Below are positions 1-13,900 of a stretch of 64,000 nt of DNA, in pieces (the stretch's first letter is position 1; each line of letters begins with the position of its first letter). The position numbers and the translations under genes are program-made. The notes beneath the pieces are model-generated. The model made no database searches, was not told the DNA's origin, and saw nothing but the letters and a program-made list of their open reading frames with translations. Origin of the DNA: Aphelocoma coerulescens (taxonomy: Eukaryota > Chordata > Aves > Passeriformes > Corvidae); contig NC_091020.1 of the NCBI RefSeq assembly GCF_041296385.1, positions 29,654,001 through 29,718,000 on the forward strand. Direction: 5' to 3'.

Positions 1-2504
1 TGTTACAAACTCTGTAGTTTCATGGGAATGACTGTTGCCAGTTCCTTTCAGTGTCGTCCAGCATGTCATTGCCAAAAAGTCAGCGTGGTCCTGTTGCCGC
101 TGAGCAGGCCCTGCTCTTTGGTTTTACATCATTCTGAGTCTCTCTGAAACCCAGTTACTCATCCACCTTTCCCAGCCTAATTTCTGCAAGTTGTTAAAAA
201 AGGTTCCTGCTTATTGCCATTACACATCTCTCTGCACTTTTTACAAATACTCTTCTGGCTGTGACAGAATATCCTCAGTGATATATCAGTGTTACATCAC
301 CCTGACTCTGCAGAATGTACTACGAGGGTGACTGAAGTCTCAAGCTGCCAGTTGTATCTGCTTTTTTTTTTCAAATTTATTACAGCTTGCACTATAATAT
401 GAGTTTCAAATGACAGATAAAAGTTAAATGAAAGAGAGTAAAATTAACATAACAAAATTGAATCACAATGTGCTCTGTTAATCCTCACAATTTAATTTTA
501 TTTTGTAAAAGTCTCAGTTGTCACTTCCTGCATTTTGATCACCTCTTCAAGGGAAAACATAAAACTCATTTTCTTACTTATATATTTTCTTTCTTGGTAT
601 GCTGGGTGTTTTTTAGGTTAGTCAACCACTTCCCCTTTATTTGAAGGAATTGGTATTTTCACATTAGTGTGGTCTGTCAATCTTTCAGCAGAAAATCGTT
701 TAGAAGAGTCTTGCTCCTTGTATAGATAAGTGGACATCATCCCTTACATACAAACCCCCACACTTTTCCTTCAATGGAATAAATGTACAATACAGAGAGC
801 TTAAAAACTCTTTGTGTTTTTTCCTCATGCCTTTTGATGCTGACTCTTCTAAATTATATAGGTTATTATGTGTCCTCTTCACTCATCGTGCACATGTAAA
901 CAACTCCCTTACCCGTCTTCACGTCCTTTGGTTTTCTTTTCCAAGAGATGTGGATCTTCAGTTAAATATTGAAATAATAATAAAAGTGAAGAACATTTTC
1001 TCTGTAGAGTTTAATGAGATTTTGGTGTCTTCCTTTGTCATCATTTCACAATGATGATCACATAGATTCACTTGGGTACCCACAGTCTTGAAAACTCCTA
1101 CCTGACTTCTCTTTTGGCTAGTCTTTCACGAGAGGCAGGACTAAGCATTTCAATTTCTTGTTTTCGCATTCTGCCCTGAAATCCTGGTTTTTGTGAAGCC
1201 AAAAGGAAGTCAGTAGGTATTTACCACTGGTAGTTATGTAATGGGCACTCACGTGTGAAGAAAAAAGTGAGACTTTAAAAAGTTTTATGTGGGTTCTATC
1301 ACAGTGCTGTTCACAGAATAAACAAAATTCAACTATTTGTGCTGTGGATGGCTGCTGGAATGCAGACTCCTTCCTCTTTTTAGAAGTAATTGCATCAAGT
1401 ATGCTCACACTGACTTCTGCTCTCATTGTAGTGGTGCTATGTACATCAAGGAATTAGAGCCTCTGTCTTTCATGGCCTTATCAAAAAGTGAGGAGGAGAA
1501 TAGGAAAATACATCAATGAATTTCTCTGCTAACTGAGAATGCTGCTTTTTGGTTGTTTTAGACATTAGAGAGGGGAATCACCAAGCACCACACAAAAGAT
1601 CAGAAAGTGTAATTTCTACAAAGTGGTATTATACACATAAATCTTCTGAAAGACAGATACCTCTGGGATATCATAGGCCATAGACTCCTGTGTAATCCAT
1701 TACCCATGCTGATATAAACCTTTGATTTGTGGTTTTAAACCTGAGGCTGAGTAACCTCATAAATATGCTAATCCACAGTAATCAAGAAAAGTGCCATTGC
1801 AAATACAAAATTTTTATTCCACAGCTCCAACAGCTTTATAGCATGCTCTACATTTATAACAATAAACTTTGGGAAATTACTCTCTTCATGTTTAAGAAAA
1901 TGCTTTGCCCTTTTCTTGTCATCTCACAATGGGTTTTACATACATTATTTTGAATGGCATGATCTTTATGCAAAATTCAGGGCATGTTTTGCCTTTTCTA
2001 ACCAAGTATTTGATTTCTAAAATGAACAAAACATTGCATAAATTTTAAAATTTCAGCTTTTGTAGCCTTATAAAAATTTTATTATCATTTTTATTAGGCT
2101 GGAGACCAGCCAATGGGTTAATTGGTAGATTGTCTAGCACAAGCAGCTCTACTGTAGATGTAAAAAAATAAAGACTTAAAGAAATTTGAAAAAAAACTCA
2201 TCATTTTAGCAGCACATTTTCTGTCTCTGTTATATGTGTTTCTGCACATACATATAGGTATGAGTGTTAAATGCCAGACCACCATACTAAGTTCTGTAGT
2301 CACTCAAATAGCGTAAATTTATTTATTTATTTAGGAAATGTGAAAAGTACCTTCCATGCAGGACATTTTTCTGTTTATAAACTTTAGAATACAAGGAGAA
2401 GTGGAATCTTCACCTTGGGAGATTCAGACTGAATACTAGAAAAAATTCGTTGTGTTAGCAATAGCACATTGAAACAAATTTTCCGGACTGGCCATGGAAT
2501 GTTT

Positions 2505-2656
2505 GTTCCTGGAGGTTTACAAAACTTAGCTGGGGAAAGGCACTGTTGGCCTGATATGGTGCTGACAGTAGCCTGGCTTAGAGTGGGAAGCTGAACAACC
2601 TCAGTTTGTGATGTTCCTCCTATCTCCATTTCTGTGATTCTGTGATAAGAGCGCAT
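2505..2656 (+). mobile_element. Degraded CR1 LINE 3' end, + orientation
   Basis: The segment carries, in order and diverged, the landmarks of an avian CR1 3' terminus. These are a ggaggttTacAAAActtagctgg-like stretch, a block corresponding to the line that usually reads gggaagctggactagatgacctcc, a gttcctcctatctcc stretch in place of the usual pyrimidine-rich line, and finally the tandem TTCTGTGATTCTGTGAT tail. Only the 5'-truncated end is present, as is usual for CR1. The overlapping minus-strand ORF of 90 codons is a shadow of this element. The subfamily cannot be fixed by eye. Confidence 0.7.
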
Positions 2657-5600
2657 TCTGTAACAGGTGCAGCTTTCCTAATGGGAAACTCCTTAATTTA
2701 TCAAGTCATAATAAGATGTCAGAAGAAGTGATAACAAGGAAGCTGAAACCTGGGGTTGAAAGGAAAATTCAATTCTAGCAAGTGACAAAAATGGCTTTTC
2801 CTTAATGTAGCTTGACAAACAAAACCATATCGTCATGCAATGCTTCTCATTGTAGTAGAATTTAATCATTCAACTCTGCCTGACAAATTCTCTCACTTCA
2901 TTCCCTTCACTTCTGTATCTAATTTTTCTTCCTGTCCATTTAATCTAGGCAGGCTTTTAAACACCAGAGTTTTGAAAGATGTTGTCTAGAAATCTGCTGT
3001 TTCACACAGTTTGTAGGAGAACTCAATCCTGCGAAGATTTATGTCTAAAATAACTTTCCAGTATTATAGGTCTTTGTGTCAATTGCTTTTAATCTTTTTT
3101 TTTATTTAATTTTGAAACATGTAATTTCTCTCTTATCTATGTCTTTTAATTTTCTTCCATTCTTTCACTGACTTAGTAGCCAATATTTCAATTTCTTAAT
3201 AATGTCCATATGAATCACTATGAAAATGCTTTGCATACTGAATAAAACTGTAAGTTAAATAACAGTTCCCTGTCCTACATTTTCTCCTTGACTTCTTGGA
3301 GTTTATTAATGTAGGGTTTTTCTGTGTGGTATATGTTTGTTCATATGCGTACACAAGCATAACATTGAATAAAGAAGGGGAATATGCATATTGAATTTAA
3401 TTGAATAATGAAATTATTGAATTTAAAGTGCCTATTCGGTAGGAAAAAAGTTCAGCTGTTATAACCTTATTTAGGAATGTCTTTCATCTTACTTGAATAC
3501 AAAACTAGATTGTTTTTCTGCCTCTCGTGACTCTGAATAGTTGAAATAATACCCTGTAATTACTACATTTTTTGAGAAATGAAGGAGTGGGTATTTGGAT
3601 AATGTAGTGTGTGCCAGCATGAGACAAGGCTTCAGTGAGCAGAGATAATCTATGGAAGCCGTTGATCAAATCTTGATGTGAAGTCTGAATTTATTTGTTA
3701 TCTTTCATTTTCTTTTTATGTTATCAGTATGAAAGTTTTGTTATCACTAAATCTTATCATCTGGGAGGACTGTTTGTCAACATCAGACTGAATTCTCTAC
3801 AGGCATTAAGGCAGCAGAAGGAAGCAGGATTCTGCTAGCAGGCACTTAGCTCTGTATTGCTTCTCAGATCATTTAATCCCAACAACAAATACTTCTTTTG
3901 CCTATTTTATTGTTACAGTTTTACAGAAATACCCGGTGAGTACTTGCAAACCATGGGAGAAATTTATCTCACCTAACATTATTTATATTCTAAGTTTGAC
4001 ATTAGGTCTATAGTCTGAACTAATCACAGAATCCCTGTGTTGTTAGTGGAGAGAAATGGCAGCTCCACAGGGTAATCCCTTCCAAGTTATGAGAGCTCCA
4101 CATCTATTTTAGAGTCACTCACCTATGAAATGCCTTCCTATCTCTGCTGATTATTATAAGCTATCTGACTAATTTAGACTAGGTTCACACATGGGACAAG
4201 ATTTGACATATTCCACGTGGCAAAATTCAGATTTCAAACTTTATTTTTCAAGTTCTAGGAAAGCCAGTACATAAAATAAATGTGTGGCATTTTTAGCCTC
4301 CAAGAGTTTATTGTTTCCCTTATTTAGACAAATATAATTTGTTGGTAATCTTGTCCTTTCCTTCCCATGTTCTCTTGGAATTTCTGTTTACCAAAGGAAA
4401 AGAAAATATATTTTGTGCTTTGCCTGGTAAATATTTCTATTGGGAAACTGACAGTTTCCTACCATCCATCTCTCACTTGTGCAGCTCAGTCTTCATAATT
4501 GAAGTCCAGTGTGAAAGAAGAGTCAGAACCATTTGTAACTCTCTCTGAAGATATCCCAATATATAATTGTACTTACAATTGCATTTATATTAAGAAAAAA
4601 AAAAATCAGAGTATCTTATCTTTTCCTTTGTAACTACTGATTATTTAGTAGTCATGTGTTTACTGAGTTTAAAGATATCCATAGGTACCATTCCCCACCC
4701 CAAAATTGTTATGTAATATATAGTAATGTCTTTAAAATAGTTTATATATGGGTCTCTGCAGTCATGTTTCTGCAGAGTAGATATCTAAACTTCACTTTGT
4801 ACAACAACAAATAAATGTGAGAATTTATTATGTGTTTCAGTTTTCTAGCATCCTCATTCCAAATTATCACAGTGTTTGATCTTTTACATTTTCCTTATAA
4901 AAAGTTATACACAAAAATGTGGCCATCTACACAAACATATTCCTCAGCTGACTTTAATATTTTTTGTCTGAAGTTGCTTCAGTCAAAAAGTGTCCCTCAA
5001 GAAAGTGTGAAAGATGACAGACAACAAAATATGTCAGCCTTTGTGTTCAGTCGGTATCCATTTCTTCTGATCCAGTACGTACCTAGGACCAGTGTGGGAG
5101 TGTATAATAGTTCTATCCAAGAAGAAATTAAATTATGGTTTTGATGATACTGAAGGAAGTAATAATTCTGCAGGGTTTAAGTCGGCATAATCAACACAGT
5201 CCAGGCAGTTTAGTTTGGGTTATGTCTGACCTTATTGCATTATGTTTCAGGGTTTAATAATTAGACCTTCTATCGGAGTTTTGCCATGTATTTATTTTAG
5301 TTTCTCTTATTTGTTCTTTCTTAATTTATTAACAATGGAAGATGGAAGAATTGCATTAACAGAAGTATTTGTTCATGGTTTGAGAGCCTGAGCAGATAGA
5401 AGTTTGCTTTAGTGGGTAATGTTGTGAAATGGAGCACAGATTATAATTGCTTTTTGTGTACATTATTTGAATATATGAAACATTTCATGAATTAGGTTAC
5501 TGTTTACTGCAAATATGGACTTTTGATTTAGTGCCTAGTTTTCCCTTTCCTTTTCCTTTTGCACAATTGGTTTCGTTAGACTTGCAGAGATGGCTTCTTG

Positions 5601-6285
5601 ACACCTATATTTTTAAACTAAAACAGAAAGTTCTGAGGGCAGACTTGCTATTTCCATATGAAAGATATCCCTGAGTTAGACTTTCAAGATTGTCTCATTT
5701 TTGTCATGGAACAGATCTTGACCTATTGTTCTGTAGGACTCTATTACTGCTGCATGGGATAGTCAAGGTAAAGATGAACTGGAGAAATGGGAAAAAATGA
5801 ATCCAGCCCTGCAGACATTAACTTCTGAAGGCTGGAAAGATCTGTGTTCAAAAGGTGTTCCTCTTTCCACAGACCTATTCCATCCATCATTATTCAGTGT
5901 GAAGCGTATTTCCTACCTCATGTGTGTAGCCAAAACATGAAAAAATTAAGATTTACCATGCATTGAAACATTGATTGCAATGAATCCTTGTGTCAGTGCT
6001 CTCTGGCATATTCTGCTGCCTATCTGACTTTTGAATCCTTAATTGCTGTAAAATATTTGCCAGCAGTCACAATGCCTTTCCTTCCAATTAGGCCACGCAT
6101 CCTTAAAAAAGTTTGTTAACTTGCTTTTTTAAAAACATACTTTTCAAAAACTTGAATGTAGCAGAGAAAAAAGATAGACATGTCTTCTGTTTGTTGGAAC
6201 AATCCCCACAGTTCATTGATCACTCATCAGCCTTTTCTTGATATCCCGTTCTATCTCTTAAGACTGTGAGCTGGAAAATACAGAA

Positions 6286-6293
6286 ATAGATAA

Positions 6294-6329
<36 letters not shown>
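6286..6329 (+). repeat. (GATA)n microsatellite
   Basis: The core from about 6295 is an uninterrupted run of ATAG/GATA tetramers of roughly eight units, flanked on both sides by imperfect TAAATAGA units. It is intronic and likely to vary in length between individuals. Confidence 0.9.
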
Positions 6330-6435
6330 ATGTAAACCTCACATTTGGGTTTGGAATCTTTTCATTCTCTCCAAGTTTTCTACATTCCATCTGTATATGT
6401 GTTACTTTGATCTGATGGAATACAATTGCAGTTCA

Positions 6436-6472
6436 CAACAACAATAACAATAATGATAATAATAACAGTAAC
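6436..6472 (+). repeat. Imperfect (CAA)n/(TAA)n trinucleotide stretch
   Basis: Successive ACAACAACAATAACAATAATGATAATAATAAC units change from CAA to TAA repeats. This is a decayed compound microsatellite about 110 bp downstream of the GATA array. Confidence 0.65.
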
Positions 6473-8928
6473 TCATAGAGGTTATCGTTTCCCATAAAAA
6501 ATTATGTTCCACATGGCACTTGGTACTATTCCATAGGAAATGGTGGAAAGGATATTTATCTTCATCCTTATTTGTAAGAGAAGATAGAGATATCTTCTTT
6601 TAGATGTTTTGGGGAAACTGAAAACTACTAAGGTATGATACAAATTAACAAAGGAGATAATTTTCTCCAGTATCTTTAAGTCCAAAGTGAAAACCTGGGG
6701 TTGAATCAATTTTCCTTTTCTTGTCCCTTATCTGTATAGGCACAAGCAAAAGGACAATTACATTCATATCTATATGAAACCCCCATGGAAATATATCTTT
6801 TTAATGGTATTATGGTCCTTTGTATCAGTCCTAGGTTCATGACATTTGCTTGCTTCTTTGTGGTCTACTTTATAATTAAAATATGTATTCTTTCTGTTAA
6901 TGTTCTGTGTTGAAATTAGTCTGAGATACATGATACTGTTCAAAAAATACTGTAGTTCATCTTTTAAACAGTAACTCTAATGTAATTATTAGAAGATGTT
7001 TGATTAAAGTTGGAAATTACTTTTGGGATGAAACTTTAAATGTGTTTCTGCTTTAAAGTATGAGTACTTTCAGGAAAATCCCATACAACCAACCAAGCAA
7101 GTCTAACAGACAGATGTTCTTCCATAAATTTGGAAACATTGTCTTCAGCAATAGAACATCTTGAACAGGTAGTTAGATTAATAGAAGTTGGAAAATGTAG
7201 AATCCTTCCTTTTGTGTCCATTTTCCTGAGCTTGCAAATCATTTCATTATTGATAATCAATGATATAAAATCATTGAAATGTTGTAAATCTGTTTACTTC
7301 ATATTTATTTTGTGTTGAAAAGGAGAAGCAGAGGCACTATAGTTTCTTAGAAAAGTTTGGGGCAAAACTTTCCTGGTATGATTGTGATCAGATTGAGGGG
7401 TTTGATTGCAGACTTTCCCTTGACTGGAGTTGTTTCTAGACTCACAGAGGCTGTTAAAGAATTCTGACACCTTGAATGAAAATGTAATAATGCAAAATCT
7501 AAATGCTTCTTCAACAAATAGCATTTCAACAAATCACAAAAGGTGAACTCAATCAACACTGGCATGACTTTTTCTCCTTGTGCTGGTTCATCACCTAAAG
7601 TATGGTACTTGTAAAAAACATTCTGGAAACACCAGGAGTGAATTTGAATATTAAATAGTATTTGAAGTGAATCCAGACAGCATTTAAAAAAAAAAAAAAA
7701 AGAGTTTGGAAAGCTTTTCATTTTTGTTCAAGGTATACTTAAACAATTGTTTTTGTTTGGGATGCACTTTATACTGGGCCAAAGAAGTCTTCTGGTCTTT
7801 TCGCAGACGTTATCTTTTTTAAGTCATTAGTCTGTTAGAACATTTAGCTGTGTTGTGCTGGCACAAGGCACGGTGACACCATTATTACTGAAGTTTACAT
7901 TATGGCTTTGCCCTAAAATAGAAAAAAAAGAGAAAAAAAGTAAATTTTTGAGTGTCATGAATTATCATTTCAAAAGTTCGCAATTCAGCTATGAAAGGGA
8001 TTCAGAGTAATTTGGTGTAATTACTAGTCAAGATCAGATCTTGAATGCACAAAGATCTCTAAACCCAACAATTATTTGAAAAGACTGTAAATATAGTTAG
8101 ATAAACATTTGGTACAATTCAAAGTAGAAGATTCTCTATATCTTCAGTTTGATAATTATAAACTGAAAAACTGAGCCAGACAGGGACTTATGGATATTTG
8201 TAGATATAACGTAAATATTAAGTACTGTTCTTAACATTAGCAAAAAGTACTTACAAAGATAATTATAGGCTGTATTGCATGCAAGTGTGAATGTCTGTAT
8301 GTATATGCTGTCTTAGAGATAATTCTTAAATATTCACAAAAATTACAGCAAGGAGCTGAACTAATGCATGTTCTGGTGAGGCTGTAAAAATGTAGCCCAA
8401 AAGAATATTTATTACTTTGTCTTTAAAGTAATTTGCTTTGAAACTGTTTTATTATGCACCAGATTTATCTTTTTTAAAATTAAATTAACATATGCATTAA
8501 TTTTAATATTATACAATTAAAATATTTTAAATGTATTAATCTTAAGCACTATATGTTGTTTGTCTTCTCTAAAACCTTGTTTCAGTGTTGTTATTAAAAT
8601 GGAAGATGGTGTTGGTGACTATAAACAAGACAATTCATAGCAATACAATTTCTTAATATATTTCTTTTTTTTTTTTTTTATTGTTAATATTGAGAGGATA
8701 TTTCTGTTAACTTTACTTCAGTAAAAGTATTATATTCCATCGTTTGTATTTTGACACCAACAAGGATATGGGAATTAGCTGATTGTCTCACTTTATCATA
8801 AATGCAGGTGTGTGCAGACTAGACTGATATTACACTTGAAAGTAATCATCCATGGAGCCATGAAACCCTCGCCTAAAAAGAGCTGTTGAGTCTGAAAATG
8901 TTGTAATTTACTTCTATTTTATTTGCAG

Positions 8929-8990
8929 ATTGCCTTCTCACAACACAATACCATCATGGATCTGGTGCAGTTCTTTGTCACCTTCTTCAG
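8929..8990 (+). CDS. ATRNL1: Attractin-like 1, exon A: membrane-proximal ectodomain and first half of the transmembrane helix
   Basis: This 62-bp exon starts directly after tttgcag and ends at TTCAG before gtaaat. Read from ATT it gives IAFSQHNTIMDLVQFFVTFF plus the first two bases (AG) of a Ser codon, so it enters in phase 0 and leaves in phase 2. The peptide matches the juxtamembrane and early transmembrane part of the attractin family. These are large type I membrane proteins with CUB, kelch, PSI, C-type lectin and laminin-EGF modules outside the cell. Attractin (mahogany) is known for roles in melanocortin signalling, pigmentation and myelin upkeep, and attractin-like 1 has been reported to bind the melanocortin-4 receptor tail. 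The hydrophobic run begins near LVQFFVTFF and continues in exon B. The ATRNL1 rather than ATRN call rests on recalled family differences and on intron size, so ATRN remains a lesser alternative. The internal ATG in the exon is a coding Met, not a start. Confidence 0.9.
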
Positions 8991-9970
8991 GTAAATTGCT
9001 TTTTTGTCTTCTGACTGAAATCCTGATGACTCTTTACCATCAAACCAGCATCTTAACCAGCTTCTGAATCTTGAGAAATGCCTGAGAGGAGGTCTTCAAA
9101 CTGTGTTCCCTAATTTGCACCAGTGGAGGGTCTTGGCCAATTAAAGGCAGCTGCTGGAATCTTGCATTATATAATTGTGTATTTCATATTCCGTGGTACA
9201 GTCTTCACACTTCATAAAGATTCCTGGGTTTGTACCATGTATTACAGTGATTACGAAAAGCCAGCTGAACTTAAGTAATTTATGTGTGTGATTTTTCTAT
9301 AAACGCTTTTATGGAATTATTTAAAATGATGGCTCTGTTCAATAGCTTGTTATTTTTAATGAAGCACACCACATCACTACTAATGCTTTCATGTGTTGGA
9401 ACTTAATTATGAAAGGCAGTAGGTGATGCCTGAGATTTTGTTGTGGCAGCAATACAGGGATGGGCTTCATCTACAAATAAACAACTATTGTATAATCTGA
9501 ACAAAACCCCACTGAAAGACTTCTTAAAAGTTCAGCTCTCTTATAAAACATCACAAACTTGAATATACACAGATTAATTACAGTGCTTTGAAATCTTGCT
9601 GTGAAGATATTTCCCAATAACTGTGAAGTTATTGTGTGAACAGTGGCAGACAGGTATGTCTATGTGTATTTCTAGGATGGCCATGACTTTATTTCACAAG
9701 TTCACAGTATGGCATCTCTGTTGACTTTAATTACTGCGCTCTGAGGAACTGTACCTAAAGAATCAGACTCTTTAAATACTGTGAATGGACCAAATTCTGT
9801 TTATTGCTCTTGCCAAAAAGGGCACAGAAATGAGCAGAGCCTGAAGGCTTCTGTACCCAGGGCATTGGCTAATGGAGAGGAGTTTAGTAGGTGATATAAA
9901 ATATCCCATTTCTCCTCATTTGCCACAAACAGAGCAATAAAATGCTGATTGCCGAAAGGTCAGTCTAGTG

Positions 9971-10037
9971 GTGGTTTGGGTGTTTGGTTTTTGAGCATTT
10001 TTTGTATTTTTTGGGGTTTTTTTTCTTCTTTTTTTCA
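9971..10037 (+). repeat. G/T-rich low-complexity tract
   Basis: The + strand is made almost only of T and G, with several TTTGG and TTTTT runs ending in a C-interrupted T run. It is low-complexity DNA about 1 kb after exon A, with no coding potential. It belongs to a set of similar tracts in this window (10855-10910, 36517-36570, 61184-61330). Confidence 0.6.
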
Positions 10038-10854
10038 TGGGGAGACGGCAAGCTCTAAAAAATTTTGATGCTTATGCAAACGTTTAGATTACAAACTGTA
10101 TAGAAGAAAGCAGAGTCTGTCCAAGTACAACAGAACAGAGAGATCCTGTGACAAATAGCAGAGATAAACTAAGAGCTGTTTGTTGGTGCTCTGTGCCCTG
10201 ATGCAGCCTTAGTAAATGTGAACTATAGGCTCTGTGGTGGTGCAGCCATCTCTATGGATACATTGCATTATCTCTCCTGGTGTGATGGTCTATCTCATGT
10301 GGCTTGTTCTGGGTAAATGTGGACTCATCCTGATCCTGATACAAGAAGAGATCTGCCTGCCTGAACTGTAAGCTAATTGGAACCCGAGGCAGATGTAATC
10401 CTCCTTAAAGAGAAAAAGGTTGTAGGGAAGCTGGCAGTTATCCTCCCACTGCCTTTGACTCAGTCCCAGCCTCATTATACAGCCAAGGCTTTCAGCTGGC
10501 ACTCAGTTCAACAGGCCCTTGCAGCCATCTGCAGTGCAATGCTGATAACCCACCTTAGGAATCCAGTTGCAGAAGTATGTAAAGGAATCAGGAAATGCCC
10601 TGAGTAGTGCATTGCAGTGATCCAAGCCAAGGTGCAAACCTTAATTGCAGGGCACCCTGCAAAGACACAGACAAATCCAGCTAAGGTCTGATGGTTATAA
10701 TGAGAAAAAGTGTTTAACACAAAAATGTTTTAAAACCTTGGTGTAATGTTGTATGGCACTCTTCTACAACTGAATTGGTATTAAAGTATCTGTAGAGACA
10801 GTTAGGATGTCAACAGTTTGTAGCCTAAAATAATCATTTTAATAAGGGTTTATT

Positions 10855-10910
10855 GTTTCTTGTTTTGTGTAGTTTTAGGTTTGTTTGTTTGTGGGGTTTG
10901 GTTTTGTTTT
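10855..10910 (+). repeat. G/T-rich low-complexity tract with (TTTG)n core
   Basis: The tract contains three consecutive TTTG-like units followed by GGGG and further TTTTG runs. It is simple-sequence DNA. The spurious minus-strand ORF across it is rich in Lys and Thr only because of this composition. Confidence 0.6.
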
Positions 10911-13900
10911 CTTTACTGAATGGGAATATGGTATGACTGTGGCAAATCACAGTGGTAACAGTAATAACCCAGGTCATAAATACTAAGATTATTGATAAAG
11001 AAAATAATTGTTTTAAAGACAATTTGAATGTGCTTGATAACAAAACTTATTTCAACATCCTTTGATAAACATGCATTTGCATTTCTCCCATCCAGTATTA
11101 TACTTCTTGTATTTCTGAGGATTTGGCATAATGCTGTTCACCTTGCCTGGCCAAAGCAGCAAATAGATCCATTTGACAATAACAGCTATTCAACAATCAG
11201 GCAAAAGTATAGTTTAAAACTGTTCCTTTATAGATTTTGTGTTCCAGACTGAAAGATAAAATGGACATTTTACTGCTTGAATCAGAAACATCAAAACAGG
11301 CATTTTTAGAACTGTCCTGATGTATCAAGATAAACTGTTTTAAAAGTATTGTTCTGTAAGCACTTTATTTAAAACTATACATAATAAAGCACAACATCTG
11401 TGATTAGCTCTGCAATTAATGCTTGGCCTACCGATACTGATACTGTATATCCTAGAACAAAAAACTGAGATAAATAAAAGTTATATTGAAAAAAAATAAG
11501 CAGAATATTATTAAAACTGTAGTGATCCAGACCATGATGTGCATCATTAAAAACCCCCACCCTATTTAATTTCATTATTTTTCTACTGGAAGGTTTCATT
11601 GTAACTACAGCTTCAGTGACCTTTTCTCTAAGAGTAAAATGCAATGTAAGAGTAGTAACAGATTCCAGACTGTCTTATAGAGAGTGTGGAGACATCTGTG
11701 TTACTGTGCTCAGTGCCTTGAAGACTTTTAGCCATCACACAAATTGAGAAGTCTGTGACTTTTTTTTTTTCCCATGTGCTTTGAAGAAGTAAGATCTCAT
11801 TAGAAAATTTCACAGGCAGCAAATGTGAATGATCTTTCTTCTTACACTTGAAGAAATGCAATACCCATGGTTAAAAGAAGTATTTCTCTCTATTACCTTG
11901 ACCACTAAAACACTCAGTATGCTAAAGTTGGGCACTTTTTTTGTTTCAAACTCTAAGTGATAAAGAAATTTTCAGTGTTTTCATGTCTTACATCTATATA
12001 TGGATTTTGCTGAGTAGGGCCAGGACATTTTAGACGTTTCATAAGGGTATATGAAGTAGCTTTAGTTTCTGAAAACATTATTTACTTCTTTAGATCACAT
12101 CTAACATCCATTAAAATTGATTTTTCAATAATTGTTAGTTTTTATTATCTATGATTGGAGTAAATCCCAAATTGAGAGCTAAGAAACACTTGATTTCTAT
12201 ACCTCCTTTTATTTAAAATTATAACAGTATAACAGTTTATAACAGTACTCAAGCATTCCCAGATAATTATTCGTATTAAGAATCTGAAACATAATTCTGG
12301 TAAGAAATGTGGTTAAATCTCATAATCAAAAACCAGGCAAGCATGAAATTGGTGCAGATGACAAAGGTTAGCTGTTAATATTCTTGTGATAGGAAATGAT
12401 AAGCAACTGCTACTTTCAGAACTACGTTTTTAAAGCCTTTTTCAAATGCATGGTACCAACTACTAACTCATGAAGCACTTTCTCTGAGCTCCCAGAACTA
12501 TTGCTTCCCTTGCCTCTGGTACTTTGGGTGAAGATGGCTGGCTTAATAGAACATTTTAGTCACTTTTATAACATATCTCCATACTGTCATAAATTACAGA
12601 ATTTCCAATTTTTAATAAGTAGGGCACTGTTAAATAATATGGACTCTTTGAAAGTTTGAAAATCCTTCTTTTGTGTGTGCTTTAAGAAATTCCAAGAATA
12701 ATTATGGTCATTTAGGATCAGGGGTACGTTCTTTCTGTTAAATCTTCCTGTGAGCAGTATAAATGAGAGTAAACAATGTTCAAAATACACCCAGTGTTTA
12801 CTGCAGGAGGAGGGGATGGATATTTTGGTAAAGATGAGCATGAGCTACAACAGGAATTGCAGGAGATGCTGAAGAACCAGCTTTATTAACTCCATATGTA
12901 GGACTGTGTGCTGAAATCTCTGAGCAGTCCCTTCAGTTGTGCTCCTTGCAGTGGGAGGGGATGGCTGCATTTCAGCAGGTTGTGTTACAGCTCCTGAGAG
13001 CTGCAGTGCTTGAATCTGCTGCTCTGGGTGTAAATTTGCAATGAGAAAACTCCTTCTCTTTACCAGCATCCTTTGGTCTGTAGCCCTGCCTTCATGTTTC
13101 TGTTAAAAAGAAGGATGATAAATGAATTCTAGATTTTGGCATGCTTATCTTTATGAGATCGAATATTGGTCTCCATAAGAAAGACAAAACACAGTGTGTC
13201 GGGATCAGTCACAGCCACCATGGCTGGGATCTCAGAAAATGCAGAATTATAAATCTAAATTAGGATATTTTATGGTAACATGAAAATCAAGTTATCATAG
13301 GAAAATGGATTTTACATTTGGGGCTAAAGTAAAATTGATTTTTTTCTTAGTGATGAATTAAACAGTTTTCACCTCACTTAGAAGCACAGAGTTGTTTGAC
13401 TTCCATTGGGAAAAGCACGTCTGTACTGTGGTGGGCAATTTGAGTTGAGTTTCCTTTCTTTAAATGTTTGTTTTGAATTGTTGAATGTAGTTTTGTGTCT
13501 TCTTCTCTCTGAATCACACAGAAAATTTGTCATCACTGTAGGGTTATTTGATATGTTTGTATTTCCTGAGAAGGCAGCCCCTTGTTCCCAGCCTGCAGGC
13601 AAAGGAGATTCCCCGGTTCTGCTGGATCAGCTGCTCTTCAAAACAACGGATGAGTCACTTAATCCATCAGTGAACAGAACTGTTTTCCATTATTTTCTTC
13701 TTTTTCATCTTTCTATTTGTCCTTTGAGTCATTTGGAAGTGTGTGTGAGGGCACTAGTGCTTGCCATATTTTGATTTCAACAGATGCTGTTCCTCAAAAT
13801 ACAAAATATCTGCTCAGATATCTGAAGATGACCTATGTGTCTGCTTGGTGTAAAACAGATGTGGGCTTTTTCCTTCCTTAAAGTCAGTGCATTTAAAATT

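Larger units (their letters stand above)
1..8928 (+). other. ATRNL1: Intron upstream of exon A (3' part only; 5' end outside window)
   Basis: Non-coding, AT-rich sequence ending in a clear splice acceptor (a T-rich tract then atttgcag at 8921-8928). Because exon A begins with a whole codon, this intron is phase 0. Short ORFs of 60-124 codons occur on both strands, but none has a recognisable domain and none is flanked by convincing splice sites in a frame that joins exon A, so I treat them as chance. Supported contents are a CR1 3' end near 2505-2656, a GATA microsatellite at 6286-6329, an imperfect CAA/TAA stretch at 6436-6472, and an A-run near 7685-7701. I see nothing else I can name between these. 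The preceding exon of the gene, encoding the extracellular membrane-proximal part, was not recognised here. Confidence 0.75.

Noticed and set aside
4020..4170. Possible CR1 tail beginning aatcacagaatccc
   Set aside because: Only the first dozen bases and a ccttccaagtt-like piece resemble CR1. The expected following lines are not visible in order.
10377..10607. 76-codon + strand ORF in a moderately GC-rich stretch
   Set aside because: It is overlapped on the minus strand by ORFs of similar length, shows no recognisable family and has no convincing flanking splice sites.
13406..13774. 122-codon + strand ORF rich in Leu/Phe
   Set aside because: The hydrophobic composition follows from T-rich DNA. 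The minus strand is also open over part of it, and no signal peptide or domain organisation is convincing.
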